Shown: positions 33,573 through 45,369, numbered from the stretch's first letter. The stretch: DNA of 64,000 bases from Amphiura filiformis (GCF_039555335.1 NC_092628.1:98971893-99035892), one strand, 5' to 3'. Numbers and translations: made by a program. The notes: generated by a model from the sequence alone, not told the origin.

Positions 33573-34527
33573 TGATCATCACATCCAATGGGGAGCAGAA
33601 GTCCTATACAGTTTAACTGATGATCACATCCAATGGGGAGCAGAAGTCCTATACAGTTTAACTGATCATCACATCCAATGGGGAGCAGAAGTCCTATACA
33701 GTTTAACTGATGATCACATCCAATGGGGAGCAGAAGTCCTATACAGTTTAACTGATGATCACATCCAATGGGGAGCAGAAGTCCTATACAGTTTAACTGA
33801 TGATCACATCCAATGGGGAGCAGAAGTCCTATACAGTTTAACTGATGATCACATCCAATGGGGAGCAGAAGTCCTATACAGTTTAACTGATGATCACATC
33901 CAATGGGGAGCAGAAGTCCTATACAGTTTAACTGATGATCACATCCAATGGGGAGCAGAAGTCCTATACAGTTTAACTGATGATCACATCCAATGGGGAG
34001 CAGAAGTCCTATACAGTTTAACTGATGATCACATCCAATGGGGAGCAGAAGTCCTATACAGTTTAACTGATGATCACATCCAATGGGGAGCAGAAGTCCT
34101 ATACAGTTTAACTGATGATCACATCCAATGGGGAGCAGAAGTCCTATACAGTTTAACTGATGATCACATCCAATGGGGAGCAGAAGTCCTATACAGTTTA
34201 CCTGATGATCACATCCAATGGGGAGCAGAAGTCCTATACAGTTTAACTGATGATCACATCCAATGGGGAGCAGAAGTCCTATACAGTTTAACTGATCATC
34301 ACATCCAATGGGGAGCAGAAGTCCTATACAGTTTAACTGATGATCACATCCAATGGGGAGCAGAAGTCCTATACAGTTTAACTGATCATCACATCCAATG
34401 GGGAGCAGAAGTCCTATACAGTTTAACTGATGATCACATCCAATGGGGAGCAGAAGTCCTATACAGTTTAACTGATCATCACATCCAATGGGGAGCAGAA
34501 GTCCTATACAGTTTAACTGATGATCAT
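33573..34527. repeat. 45-bp minisatellite, second block
   Basis: About 21 units of the same 45-bp repeat continue after the LINE insertion, with almost no divergence; one unit has CCTGATGATC for ACTGATGATC near 34200. The array ends in GATGATCATATCATGATCATAT. The two subtypes alternate irregularly, as in the first block. Confidence 0.93.
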
Positions 34528-35759
34528 ATCATGATCATATCTGGCTACTTCTAAAGTGGGTATATGGGAAATGGATTTGTCATTTGCCAAGAAGCAATCA
34601 AGACAAGTGTACAGTTGCAGTAACTTTTTCCTAACTGCTGAAGTGCTCTGGCACAAGTCCATAAAAAAGGCAAAATAAATAACATGATTGTGTTTTGCTA
34701 CCCAATGAGATGTCTGTATTATATCTTTTCATGATCTGATTTAATAAGCCAATCAGGGCACAGACCCTTGAAAGCAAGGTATCACTGAAGCATTTAACCA
34801 GTCACATGCTACAGTGGCAAAAAAGAGTAACAAACTGATGACATTGTATTGTATTTAACCTAATTTATCCCCATTCCCCTAAGAAGTGCCCCCTACAAAA
34901 TATTTCAAATGACAATTGTCTAAGAACCTCTATTCAATGTGCTTGAACAAATAAAATTGGTCAATTAATATTTAAATAAATTTACCCTTTACACCTTGTG
35001 ACTTGGGATTATGACTGATTTTGACTTCAAATACATTGTACTTTGAATCTTTCTGTTATATTCTCCATTTCCATTTCATCATTTCAATAAGTACTTTCTG
35101 AAAGTGTGACTTGACTTAAGTACCCGAGGCACTAATTAGGTTGAATACGTTAAGATGCATGGACTGCAAGAAGACATGTTGTTATAGATACACTCAGCAA
35201 AGGGGACAGTGGGCAGATGCAGACATATTGGCATGTGTTACTGTAGACCCTATATGCAATAAAACAAACCAGAACAAGTGAAATGGCAGCTATGTTAGAG
35301 GACAGTTCTCAAATGACACAAGGGACAGGTCTCTAGATCAATTACACAATCATTTGTATCCACCACATGTTTTATTGTATTATACTGTGACATTCCCTAT
35401 GGAAGCTTCCTGGAAGACAGATTTTTTTATTTCAATGATGATGAGTGTGTCATGTGGTGTGACGTTATATTGCATAACCTCTATATTGTACTTCCAGACT
35501 TGTGTGGTATTGAAAGAAATACATTAATCCGTCCAATATATTTTGAGTTTCCACTTTCATTTTTTAATCCGTCCAGACAAAGTGAGCGTACACAAGTTGT
35601 ATAACAATAGCTGCTTTTAAAGTAACATATACATACAGAATCTACTATCAGGATGATATCAGTCATACAGGCTGTCCCAAAATAATCTTAACACTCTGCA
35701 TTCCTCATGCATGGGGACTGTGCAGTTTCAGAAATTAAGTAATTTTAAGTGCTGTACAA
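34528..35759. other. Intergenic spacer, nothing recognised
   Basis: AT-rich sequence after the minisatellite. No exon-like, repeat-array or RNA features were supported. An AATAAA-like signal near 34675 (CAAAATAAATAAC) could end the HEAT-repeat transcript if the 3' UTR runs through the array, but this is speculative. Confidence 0.4.
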
Positions 35760-36754
35760 AGGGCAGTCAGTATGTTTTAAAGAGTTGACTCGTGACGTCA
35801 TATGTGGATTGTTTTCATGACATTTCTCAATTCTCAAACGTGGAAATTTAAGTTTTTTTTGCCAGTTCTGTTGACTAATCTCCAGACATTAAGACGGGAG
35901 TCTCCCTAGAAAATATTTGAATCCGTTATTAAAATATAACTGTTATTCTACCATTGTTACATTTATACTAAAAGAAGTGGTACCGAGAGAGAGGTCATCG
36001 TTTGAATGAGAAATTTATTTTTAAAATTTTTCTGTTCATTTTAGGTTGAGATCATCCATAAAAATTCATATGAATATTTAAATTAAAATTTTCATAGCAT
36101 TTTGTAATATTTTAGGCCCTATTTACATGGAATTTTGCAATTTTCGTGCATTTCCAGCATGTTGTATCGGTCATCTAACCTACTCATGCGCAGATTGTTG
36201 TTTGATTTGCACCAGTTATCATCGCACTGAGTACCAGCCCTCACACGTGACCAGTCATTATATTTTATTCTGTTTCAATTTGGAGATAATCAATGTCATT
36301 TGTAATAACTGCTTTTTCATTTTCGCTATTTTTGCAGAATAATTTTGCTTCCATTCAAGCCCTAAAGTTGTTGAAGTTTCCGGACGTCCCATTTCCACCA
36401 AAGTTTAATGGCAAGTCTCATATTTTACCAAATGCAAACTGAGGACCTAGTGTTTATTCCTGCCCAAAACTAACCATATGCACCTTGTACTTTTGCTGTT
36501 CTCGGACATTTTAAACATGTGTCTTTGCTGTAATTTAAAAGGCCAGCCTTTTTGCGTGATTTGTCAGTGTCCCTAGTCTATTGATTTTATGCTAATGCTG
36601 TTACGTAATCATGTACACATTGTGTATGATATAATTTTTACATGTGTTGTTTGAAAGACAAAGGTACAGTGTTTATGTAATCATTGAGAAATGCCATGAA
36701 AACAATCCACATATGGCGTCACAAGTCAACTCTTAAAACATACTGACTGACCCT
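35760..36754. mobile_element. Inverted-repeat transposon, non-autonomous, about 1 kb
   Basis: The left arm (AGGGCAGTCAGTATGTTTTA, continuing to GGATTGTTTTCATGACATTT) is mirrored at the right end with few mismatches for about 70 bp. The interior is AT-rich and carries no transposase frame; the short open stretch at 36127-36342 has no recognisable motif. The flanks show no clear target duplication. Confidence 0.75.
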
Positions 36755-37453
36755 CGTAACTTAAATATCAGATTATGTTGTACAAGTCCAAAATTTTACT
36801 CATGGTTTAGATGTTTCATCTTCTGTGTGGAAGTATTGCACCGATAAAGCTGTTAACAATGTTATCAATCGCAATGAAGGAACTTATTCTTTGAGACATG
36901 TATTTATATGATCAGCTACTGCAAGCAACTACAAACCCTGGGGAAGAGAATGGGAGGACCAGAGGTGGCGAATCAGCTGTATTGGCGTATTACTGGTGAA
37001 ATCTTCCCCACAGAAGATAAACATCTAAAATATGATTAAATAAGATCTTACAAGTTATTACTCGGAGATGCCACCCTCTATCACTCAAAAAACCTGAAAC
37101 TGGTGAGGAAAACCTGTAAAACCATGTGACTGCAGGCTAAAAAAACCCCAAAAAGGCTAAAAATAAATAAAACTGTGGGAATTTGGACTCACAAAAAACC
37201 TGAATTCAGGCTAAAATTTGAAAAGTGGCATCTCTGATTACTTCTTTCACACTTACACCTGAAAACTGACCAACTTGCAGTAGTGAGAGATATTTCTGTA
37301 TCTTTATTCATCTTTGTTCATTCATACAATTATTCTCAATTATGATATCATTACTGCCATCCCACTATTTTCATATTTGGCAAATACCTTATAAAATTAT
37401 TATAATGCATAAGTTATTTGCCAAAATCATATGTATATTCATAAAATCAAAGA
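36755..37453. other. Intergenic spacer, nothing recognised
   Basis: AT-rich sequence between two inverted-repeat elements. A short imperfect phrase with AAAACCTG and GGCTAAAA is repeated around 37090-37215, which may be a degraded repeat. No gene was supported. Confidence 0.4.
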
Positions 37454-37904
37454 TATGTGACCAGCTCCGACAAAACCCAGAACAAGTCGCCAGGCATGTT
37501 TTTGAGTTATAGGCCTTTAAAGATGACATTATTCCCATAAAAAAAATCAAATTTTGGCATTCTTAATTTCATGGTATTTGACTGTGGGACTAAATGGACT
37601 TTCAAATCCTTAAGTACTTATTAAAAAGAGGTTTATTTAAGCAATAATTAACAGTTGGAACTATGATAATCCCTATTCAATCCTGTGTAAGGCAGGAAAC
37701 TTTTAGCCTATTCCTCAGAATATCAATTTGGCAAAATATATCAAGGTATCATTTACAAAATTATCCATATCTTGAAAAGTATTGATGCTTTGTATATAAT
37801 TTGGTATCATTTTAAAGCTTATTGTCTAGTGCTTACATTTTTATTCAAATCATGAAATGTCAAAAATGCGACTTGTTCCTGGTTTTGTCAGAACAGGTCA
37901 CATA
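37454..37904. mobile_element. MITE with TATGTGACC termini (TA target)
   Basis: The left end is TATGTGACCAGCTCCGACAA and the right end, reversed, TATGTGACCTGTTCTGACAA; both continue AAACC..GAACAAGTCGC. TA dinucleotides flank both ends, consistent with a TA-targeting (Tc1/mariner-like) element. It shares its first bases with the element at 53584. Confidence 0.8.
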
Positions 37905-37908
37905 TATC

Positions 37909-38176
37909 TATACGAATCCGACGAGCCAAGCGATGGGTAGGATTAAGTCGGCCATAGCTGGGGGCATCCGCGCCAAACTAGCTTAGTCCATTTGGATTGT
38001 GATCCAAGACACCTCTTTAAGACACCCACTATCGCGAGCGCATAGCACTTGCGCGGCATCACAGGAGCGGTAAACGCTGCACGCCTATGATACTGGCGTC
38101 GCGTAAAATGGATGGATGGGCCCCAGCTATGGCCGCCAGTGAGGTGTAGGAATGTGGCTCGTCGAATTTGTGTATA
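37909..38176. mobile_element. MITE with TATACGAATCCGACGAGCC-type termini
   Basis: The left TATACGAATCCGACGAGCCA and the reversed right TATACACAAATTCGACGAGC form inverted termini. The interior has GGCCATAGCTGGGG and its complement CCCCAGCTATGGCC. It sits only a few bases after the previous MITE. A fragment of the same family lies at 43370-43435. Confidence 0.65.
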
Positions 38177-39626
38177 AAAAGCTTTTAGAAATGTATAAAT
38201 ATATATGCACCCATTGATAATCAGCTGTCAGATGGATGCATCCAAATTATGTATAAATTGATATGATAGCCGAAATATCAAAAGTATACTTTGTTACTTA
38301 TTGTTAACATCATGTTTTTGCAGTATTGGGTTCACCAAACAAATCATATTGAACATTGAATAGTGCACTGTTTTTACCAATTTTCAGAATAATATTTTCA
38401 TGATATGAACTTATGAAGTGAATATAATTTAAACACATGATGTTGTTAGGTTGAAAAACATCAATAAATATGTAACTATGACATATAACTTTTTGTGGTT
38501 TTGTAAATTTCATTGTGCTATATGAATGAATCATTGCTAGTTCCAAAAAAATGATACAAATATTGACTGCTCTTCATTCAGAAAATGGTACAAAATATTT
38601 TGCACTATTTCCCAAATCAAACCATCAGTATTTTGAGGACTCATTGTAACACTGCCTCCTCTCCATCAATGTTTTTTTGCAGTTGCATGATCGCAAATGT
38701 GTCAAAACATCCCCCATGTAAGTTTATGCTCTGTGCGATTAACATTACCCCGTGATTTGAAACTGCGACCAGCAAAATACTCCCCTACATCACTACTGGA
38801 CTTAAGTGAAGCAAAGTATACCTACAATCTACACGACGTCTGAAATACCAAATTTCAAATTGCTAACCCAAATCCAACCCTTGGGAATTAATTGTATATC
38901 CAAAACCATTTTTTTTTTTTAAACCATATTTGGGTAAATTTTTTTTTTTTAAACATTGCACGGTCTCATCCTGCAAATATATTATATTGAATCTAATGCG
39001 ACCTCTAGAAGCAAAGCATTTGAATGGACGAAGGTCTAATTTTAAGAGTGACACTTTGACCCTATACAAGCAGAAAAGATTCCAACAAGCCCAACAAAGA
39101 GACTACACATTTTCTTCAGTCAAGCTTTATTTGAAGCAGTAAGTTTTTCTTTCACTTTTTTCTTCGTAATTTTCACAACTTAATTATTTAGTTCTTTTGT
39201 TTAGTTCCTTTTGTTTCAGTTCTTTAGCTTCCATGTTCCCATCAATATTTGGTGTAATCGCCATCTACAACAGCTGTGCAACGTCATCACATGCTCTCGA
39301 TTAGAATCTTTTCTCCTTGTATAGGCGAACGTGCAAGTTTTAAATTGGACCTTCATTTTAAATTCTCCCAAATATGATTTAGTTTTAAAATTATGATATA
39401 TTTTCCCCCAAGTATTTGGATACTTTCTGTGCGCAGTATGCTTTGACCATTATCTCAGATGTCTGTTGTGCCCTTCAGTCATGTTCAGGCAGTATTGTAA
39501 CACCAATTGTCCAATTTGTCTACCATTTATAGTTGTTATAAATTTGTGTCATCTTCTTAGCCCAATGCCATTGCTTAGAAACACGTGATATAAGCATACC
39601 CTGTTGCAAACCTTATAATATCCACT
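38177..39626. other. Intergenic spacer, nothing recognised
   Basis: AT-rich DNA with two T-rich runs near 38909 and 38940. Short open stretches on both strands around 38863-39142 overlap each other and show no domain. No gene, RNA or repeat can be supported. Confidence 0.4.
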
Positions 39627-40066
39627 TTAAGAGCCCATTCAGTGACTTGCTCTTTGGGAGGATCGTACAAATCATCAAAATTCTGGTTTTTGCACATTTG
39701 TTACTGTATATGGATAGTCAATACTGCTGTTTTCTTTGTTTATTTTTCATTTCAAATATACTTAATGACAATTTGAATGATGTATCCTTCACTTTTAGGC
39801 AATTTATAAACAATTTTAATTTTAAGGAAATGGAGCTCAGACAAACTGGCATTATAATAGAGGAGAGAAAAAAATCAGAACCGTTCAGATTTGAACCAGC
39901 CCACATCCACAATTACATGTCGTTGAGTTCACCACCACACGCCACAACAGCTTGTGGCGGATCTGCCGGCGAATTGAACATGTAATGATTTTATTCTCTC
40001 GAAAATGTCTCACGGCCAATTTTAATTTTGTAACACTTACGCTGGGATCACTGAATGGGCCTTTAA
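39627..40066. mobile_element. MITE downstream of TXN2
   Basis: The left TTAAGAGCCCATTCAGTGA and the reversed right TTAAAGGCCCATTCAGTGA are inverted termini. The interior contains an open stretch (39647-39985) with no recognised domain. Because the thioredoxin gene ends at 40168 on the - strand, this element lies in or just past its 3' UTR, and the candidate AATAAA at 39990-39995 (- strand) lies inside it. Confidence 0.6.
39990..39995 (-). terminator. Candidate poly(A) signal of TXN2-like gene
   Basis: AATAAA on the - strand lies 173 bases past the stop codon at 40168. It lies within the MITE at 39627-40066, so if used the transposon supplies the 3' end. Position is the only support. Confidence 0.35.
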
Positions 40067-40167
40067 AAGTACCGTACTTATAGTAACTCATTTCCTTCAT
40101 TGGTAACAGACTGTATGTAGTGATGTCACCTCTCAAGTTCATGAAGTCGGCTATCTGGTATCACAAT

Positions 40168-42322
40168 TTAATACAGATTCTCAACAAACAATTTAAGTGA
40201 ATGCGCTTCCTGTAATCCTATAAATTTATCAATAATCTTCCCATCCTTCACAGCGAGTACAGTGGGCACTGAGCTCACATCATAGTCTATGGCAAGGTCT
40301 GTGTTCTCATCAATGTCCACTTTAGCTAGCTGAACTTTGCCTTTTGTTCCTTCAATGGCCTTCTCCAACCGTGGAGCAAGCATTTTGCATGGAGCGCACC
40401 ACCTGCATGAAACAGAATGAGAAAAAAAAACATTATCCAATACTCTGGCTGAAATACTATTCAGGCATGAATATACGTTAAGGTTGATCTTCACCCTGGG
40501 CCTCATAACTGCTATATTGTTGGTCTGAAGTATACCAAAGTATACTTATTTAGAATTGCAGAGACTTGATGGAACCACCTGTGAGGTCATATTTGCTCAG
40601 TTTTGGGAGAAAAAAAAAACACCAGCTTTTTAATTTGACCATAAAAAAGCCTGATTTTCACCCATTATTGGTGAAGTTGATAAAAAAAAAAATCCTGTTG
40701 CAATAAGAATCAAAATAAGTATACTTATTTAGAATTGCAGAGACTTGATGGAACCACCTGTGAGGTCATATTTGCTCAGTTTTGAGAGAAAAAATACACC
40801 AGCTTTTTAACCCAAATAAATATCTAAAAAAATTTTTTTTTTTAATTTGACCATAAAAAAACCTGATTTTCACCCATTATTGGTGAAGTTGATAAAAAAA
40901 TGCTGCTGCAATAAGAAACAATATAACCCTACCCTGCATGGAAGTCAACTACTGATGGAATTTTGCTGTTCAGAACTCTGTCCTTAAAATCATCAGAATC
41001 TTGAATGTTGAAGATGCTTGCTGACCCCTGATCAGAACTGTATGAAGAGCACTGTTGAAGCCACAACCTACAATGGTGGAAACAAGCAGAAAAAATCAGC
41101 TATCAAAACCCAACAAAGTGATGACTTTGATATTACATGATTTCCAGCCCTCGAATTAAGGATCTGAAGGGGCACGGCAACTTTTTTAGGGCAAGTTGAA
41201 AATTGCCTTGGATTTTCACTTAAAAGGCAAGGCAGCAGGGCAGTTTGTAATATTTCAAGAGGGCATCATGGCAACTGTTGAAAATTTGAGAAGGGCACCA
41301 AGGCAATTTTTCAAAAGTGAAGAAAACACACACAAACATAGATAGATGATTTTATAATGAAGGGGCAGGGCTGGGGCACAGACAGCAACTTCATTAGAGG
41401 GCACGGCAAGTGACTGCCTTGGGTAAAGGACATATTTTGAGGGCATTACGGCAGTGGGGGTGGGCACCCACGGCAAAATGCCTTGGGTGCCATGGGTTAA
41501 TTCGAGGGCTGATGATTTCTGTGCACGGTTAACAAACCAAGATGACTGGTGGTCATCATGGCCCTTAAATATGAATTCCTAAATGACATAATTCATGTCA
41601 GGATGTACTTTTTTTTTCTCTTCATGTATTTTTATTATAAAAACAAAGAAATCACAGAAAAATCACAAGAAATCATGTCAGGCTATACTTAATGTCAACT
41701 ATTAACTTTTCAGAATTTCTCAGGTAAATTATGTAAAATGCACATAACCAGCCTGGTTCTGACATCCTCGGGGCACAACATCCAGGTAATTCACTTTGTT
41801 GGTAAAGAAGCCTTTTTGTATTACCACTGATGATGTATCCCTGATGCACAATTTGCACACATCTTTACTGTGTAATTCAAAAATGACTAACCTGCACAGT
41901 AAAGATGATGCACTATCAGGGGTAAATACGCAAAAGTTTACTTGCTGAACAGGTGCATTAAGAAGTAATCTGTCACAAAAACCTGATCCCAACAATGACT
42001 GATAAAACATAAATTCTTTATCCTTTTTCACCCAAAACTTTTGGGTGAAGTTTGCCCTCTCTACCAGTCTGCCAGTCCTTAGATCTGACTCAAGATGCCA
42101 AATAAATTCAACAGCTATGAAAGCTTGAACTCCCTTCCCAGGTGTTCAAATCAATGATGAATCACCATTATAATTAGAATAGAGGAGATTGATTATAATT
42201 ATTTACCTTTGGTTGGGTTTAATAAAGTTGGTTTGTAAGACACTACCAGTAGTACTTGTTCCACTTGTCCTAGTCATCATAGACCTGATAACAGCTAACC
42301 TACACACAGCTTTTTGTGCCAT
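40168..42322 (-). CDS. TXN2: Mitochondrial thioredoxin (thioredoxin-2), three coding exons
   Basis: Exons on the - strand: 42322-42207 (ATG), 41067-40933 and 40402-40168 (stop); junction phases agree and give 161 residues, close to the roughly 166 of vertebrate TXN2. Residues 1-50 are Arg/Ser/Thr-rich with almost no acidic residues (MAQKAVCRLAVIRSMMTR), as expected for a mitochondrial import signal. The core has SVVDFHAGWCAPCKMLAPRL with redox cysteines in WCAPC (most TXN2 proteins have WCGPC), then VQLAKVDIDENTDLAIDYDV, SSVPTVLAVKDG with the cis-Pro, and a C-terminal amphipathic helix. The protein would reduce disulphides of mitochondrial peroxiredoxins using thioredoxin reductase 2. A 3' splice site at 42335-42336 just before the ATG implies an upstream non-coding exon. 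Intron 1 holds a hAT MITE; intron 2 a 179-bp tandem duplication. Confidence 0.92.
40538..40915. repeat. 179-bp tandem duplication in TXN2 intron 2
   Basis: AAGTATACTTATTTAGAATT starts copies at 40538 and 40717. Both contain GATGGAACCACCTGTGAGG and TTCACCCATTATTGGTGAAG. Differences are a poly-A length and a short insertion near 40812-40840 in the second copy. The second copy ends 18 bp before the middle exon of TXN2. Confidence 0.88.
41137..41519. mobile_element. hAT-type MITE, 367 bp, exact 8-bp TSD, in TXN2 intron 1
   Basis: ATGATTTC occurs at 41137-41144 and 41512-41519. The element (41145-41511) begins CAGCCCTCGAATTAA and ends TTAATTCGAGGGCTG, perfect 15-bp inverted termini. The interior repeats a GGGCA.GGCAA motif many times in both halves, which suggests subterminal transposase-binding repeats. 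It has no coding capacity. Confidence 0.9.
41839..41921. repeat. Imperfect hairpin in TXN2 intron 1
   Basis: CCCTGATGCACAATTTGCAC and the facing complement (ending TCAGGGG at 41921) share CATCTTTACTGTG around a loop containing ATTCAAAAATGAC. It may be the core of a decayed foldback element. Confidence 0.5.
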
Positions 42323-42639
42323 ATTTGATCCTCACTGAAAATACAAATCACAATAATATCTTGTTTAAAATACCCTGCAGTCTGCAATTCCAGTACATAT
42401 ATTGCATTTCCTGGATTCAAAACGATGCCTGTAATGGATAAAAAATTCCTAAAGTTGAACTGCCGTGATGTTTAAGTGTCTTTTTTCTACCATCAATAGA
42501 GGATTGGGTGAACAAAAAAAATATGGCTACTTGAGTTTTCATATTGTGTGCAAGGAATGACAGGATAGGGGCAGAACAAAGGGGGAAATCGGGGCATTTT
42601 CCCAAAGTTATCTCCTGTCAAATCATCATCATCATCGGC

Positions 42640-43317
42640 TGCCCATCGTGGTCCATGAAGGCACAGTTGTCAAAGTTGATGGGTGTCTCTTTCTCCATCC
42701 TTCAAGGTACTTCTCCTTTCGCTTCTGCTCCACTGTTTTCCCAGCATCATGGATCTTCTTCCTCCAACTGACCCGGTCACCAGCTTTCGTCTTCCATGTT
42801 TCAACATCCATGTCAGCTGTCTTCAGATGATGCTTCACAACATCTCTATACCAAAGTGTCTGCCCACCACATTTTCTCTCTCCTGTGAGTTCACCATTCA
42901 TCACAGCTTTTGGTAGTCTTTCATCAGGCTCAGGCATCCTCACGACATGACCGACCCAGCGCAGTTGGCTTTTCACTAGGGTGGCTTCTACACTCTCCAT
43001 TTTGGCTCTCTGAAGCACCTCTCCCCTGTTGTGTTAAGAACTCGGTCCTGCCATGATATTCCCATGATACATCTAAGGTGGTGAAGTTGAATGGAAGTTA
43101 ACTTCTTGATATGCCTCCGGTAGAGTGTGTAAGTCTCAGTAGAATACAGGAGACAGGGTAGAACAAACACACAATACAGTTTACATTTGGTCGCAAGTCT
43201 TATACCACGCTGGGACCATACTCTTTTTTCCAGAGATCCAAAGGCACTGGTGGCACTCTGAATACATCTTGTGATCTCCAGATCGACGGAATTGTCCATG
43301 GAAATCACACTCCCCAA
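42640..43317 (-). pseudogene. C-terminal fragment of a LINE-type reverse transcriptase
   Basis: On the - strand from 43317 the frame reads MGSVISMDNSVDLEITRCI, ATKCKLYCVFVLPCLLYSTE and LTSIQLHHLRCIMGISWQDR; after a shift near 43010 it continues MLQRAKMESVEATLVKSQLR, WVGHVVRMPEPDERLPKAVM and ends near 42640. These phrases are the familiar region after the RT palm of several non-LTR retrotransposon groups. The catalytic part is missing and one frameshift is present. It lies upstream of the TXN2 gene and is not part of it. Confidence 0.75.
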
Positions 43318-43369
43318 TTATATCCCGCCAAGGCCACATCATTTCACATTTTAGGGGGAATAGACCTAA

Positions 43370-43435
43370 GAGGGGACCCAGCTATGGCTATAGCATTGAG
43401 GTGTAGGAATGCGTGAAAATGGATTCGTCTATACC
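43370..43435. repeat. Fragment related to the MITE at 37909-38176
   Basis: GGACCCAGCTATGGC, TGAGGTGTAGGAATG and TTCGTCTATAC recur here in the same order as at the right half of the 37909-38176 element. It is a partial, diverged copy. The DNA from 43440 to 44400 carries nothing else I can identify. Confidence 0.5.
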
Positions 43436-44406
43436 AAAATTTGACCCTCACATATAAAACAACTTGTCTATACCCATGGTCACTGGTTTGGCCTTTACAT
43501 GTCACTTGAATTAGTCCCAAGCTATCACATCTGTAAAATCCATTAAATCTACTCGTCTAAAATTAGATTAGTCTTAAAGGCGGGCAAATGTATGGCTGGC
43601 TAAGACCTTGTTGGCTGAATCAATCGTCTGACAATCATGGCAATGTCCGATAATCTGATTGGCCGGTTGTGCATCAAATCGTTGGTCGGCACAGATAGGC
43701 ACTCTTGAAGTGAACACAAAGTTCAGTCTGTGTATGTCGCTCATTAACAGGGCGCTCGCGTCAAAGGACTGCTGTTCTTCTCTGAAACCCAGTATAATTA
43801 ATCAATCAATCTGAATGATTCATCCCAGCGAAAGTGTAAACAAGATATTCCTGAAAAAAATTGGTGTCAGTTCCAATTTATAAAGTAGGCCTAATTATTA
43901 TTTGAATGTAATGTTAAAGATGGAATTGCATGAGAAGTTTTGCACTGCAGCACTGACAGGAACATTTTTAGTTGTACCGGTAGTTCATTTATCATTAAAT
44001 AATTATACACTTACACATGTGTTTTGGTATAGCGTCAGCCTTCTATTCTTCAAATTTGTTTACAAGTGTCGTGATGATGACTTGCTGGAAGTTGCTGAAC
44101 GCGGCGGTATATTAAACCGGGCGCCTTTTTGTTAATTTTGTACCTTCAAACATACTACAAACCATCACAAAAGTTAGGTCTTTATAGTAGGAAACTTTCT
44201 TTAGCTAAGGCACCATGTCAACAATGCCTAAAAATGTTGCTTTTTGCCTTCTACCTGCAATTTACATTAGAATTGAGACTAGATTCCGCACATGCGCGCG
44301 GCTATGCTCCCGATACTATTCAAATAGACAGTCTAGTACATCAGCTGTGGTCTATTTCGTTGCTGCAAATAGTAGGCCTATTGATATTGATATCGATATT
44401 TTTACA

Positions 44407-44491
44407 GATCATGTGACAATTCAATATGATTTGAATTGTCACATGATCGTCAAACCTGTATTAGAAGGTGTCAGTTCTCAGGAACTGACAC
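44407..44491. repeat. Two adjacent perfect hairpins
   Basis: The first has 18-bp arms: GATCATGTGACAATTCAA (44407-44424), a 6-base loop, and its exact complement (44431-44448). The second has 10-bp arms: GTGTCAGTTC (44468-44477), loop TCAG, and GAACTGACAC (44482-44491), followed directly by AATAAATAAA. No gene is recognised beside them. They could be foldback remnants or an RNA 3'-end structure; the sequence does not match the histone stem-loop. Confidence 0.7.
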
Positions 44492-45369
44492 AATAAATAA
44501 AAATTGTTTATAAATTGCTTAAAAGTGAAGGAAAAGTCATAGACATAGTCATTCAAATTGTCATTTTTGATATTTTTGAAATGAAAAAGCAAAAAATGAA
44601 GAAAACAGCAGAATTGATGAAGTTGTAGCCCCAAAATGCCAAATACATCATGTTAGCTACATGAGTGATAATGTATTCCCGATAAGTTAAAACCCCCTAG
44701 GCCTAGCTAGCCTAGACTCGCTCGCCAGTCCTACGATACATACCGTACCAAGGACAGGCTCACGCCATTTTGTCTGTCTATGGGAAATACACACTTAACG
44801 GTTTGCGCAGGTCAGATATTCAAAAATTTTTTTCAAAATTTCATCAATAAAATTGGTACCCACCTTATAGCTTATTGTGCTTGCTAAATCAAGACTCGCT
44901 TGAAACAAAATTAGGCCTAAGGATCGAATGCATTTTAGTGTCCAAAAAGGCAAAATTATCATCAAAGTTCTGGCGAATTCTCCACCCTTGTGAAGGGTGC
45001 AGAATTGGAATCGGGAATAAAAATATCCGATCTTTGCGATCAAAAACACAAAATTACAACAGTCTTTGGACGTACTATTGGCAAAAGCATGAAAGACATT
45101 ATTGCCAAACAATATAGTTAAAAACTGTTTAATATGTACAACAACATCCAAAATTTAGGGTTAAAAAGACAAAACAACTGACGTTTCGGGAGCATAAAAA
45201 CATCCTTTTTGCAAGGTTAAAACAAGTAGCACTAGTAGCTAGCACTGCAAGAGATTAAATGAGAAAGACAGCAAAAGAAAGTGACAAGCATAGAATGAAA
45301 AGAAATTAGAATGATAATAAGAACATACAAGGGAAAAATCAATTAGGTGAGAAAAACATCAAAGATGCT

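Noticed and set aside
31014..34527. CRISPR-like array
   Set aside because: The repeats are directly adjacent without variable spacers, and the DNA is eukaryotic.
40168..40506. Single-exon thioredoxin-like ORF of 112 aa
   Set aside because: The first 35 residues are intron read-through; an acceptor at 40403 joins the middle exon in phase.
44795..45151. - strand ORF of 118 aa as a gene
   Set aside because: It spans the left 400-bp direct repeat into the Penelope-like arm; the right copy of the repeat does not keep the frame.
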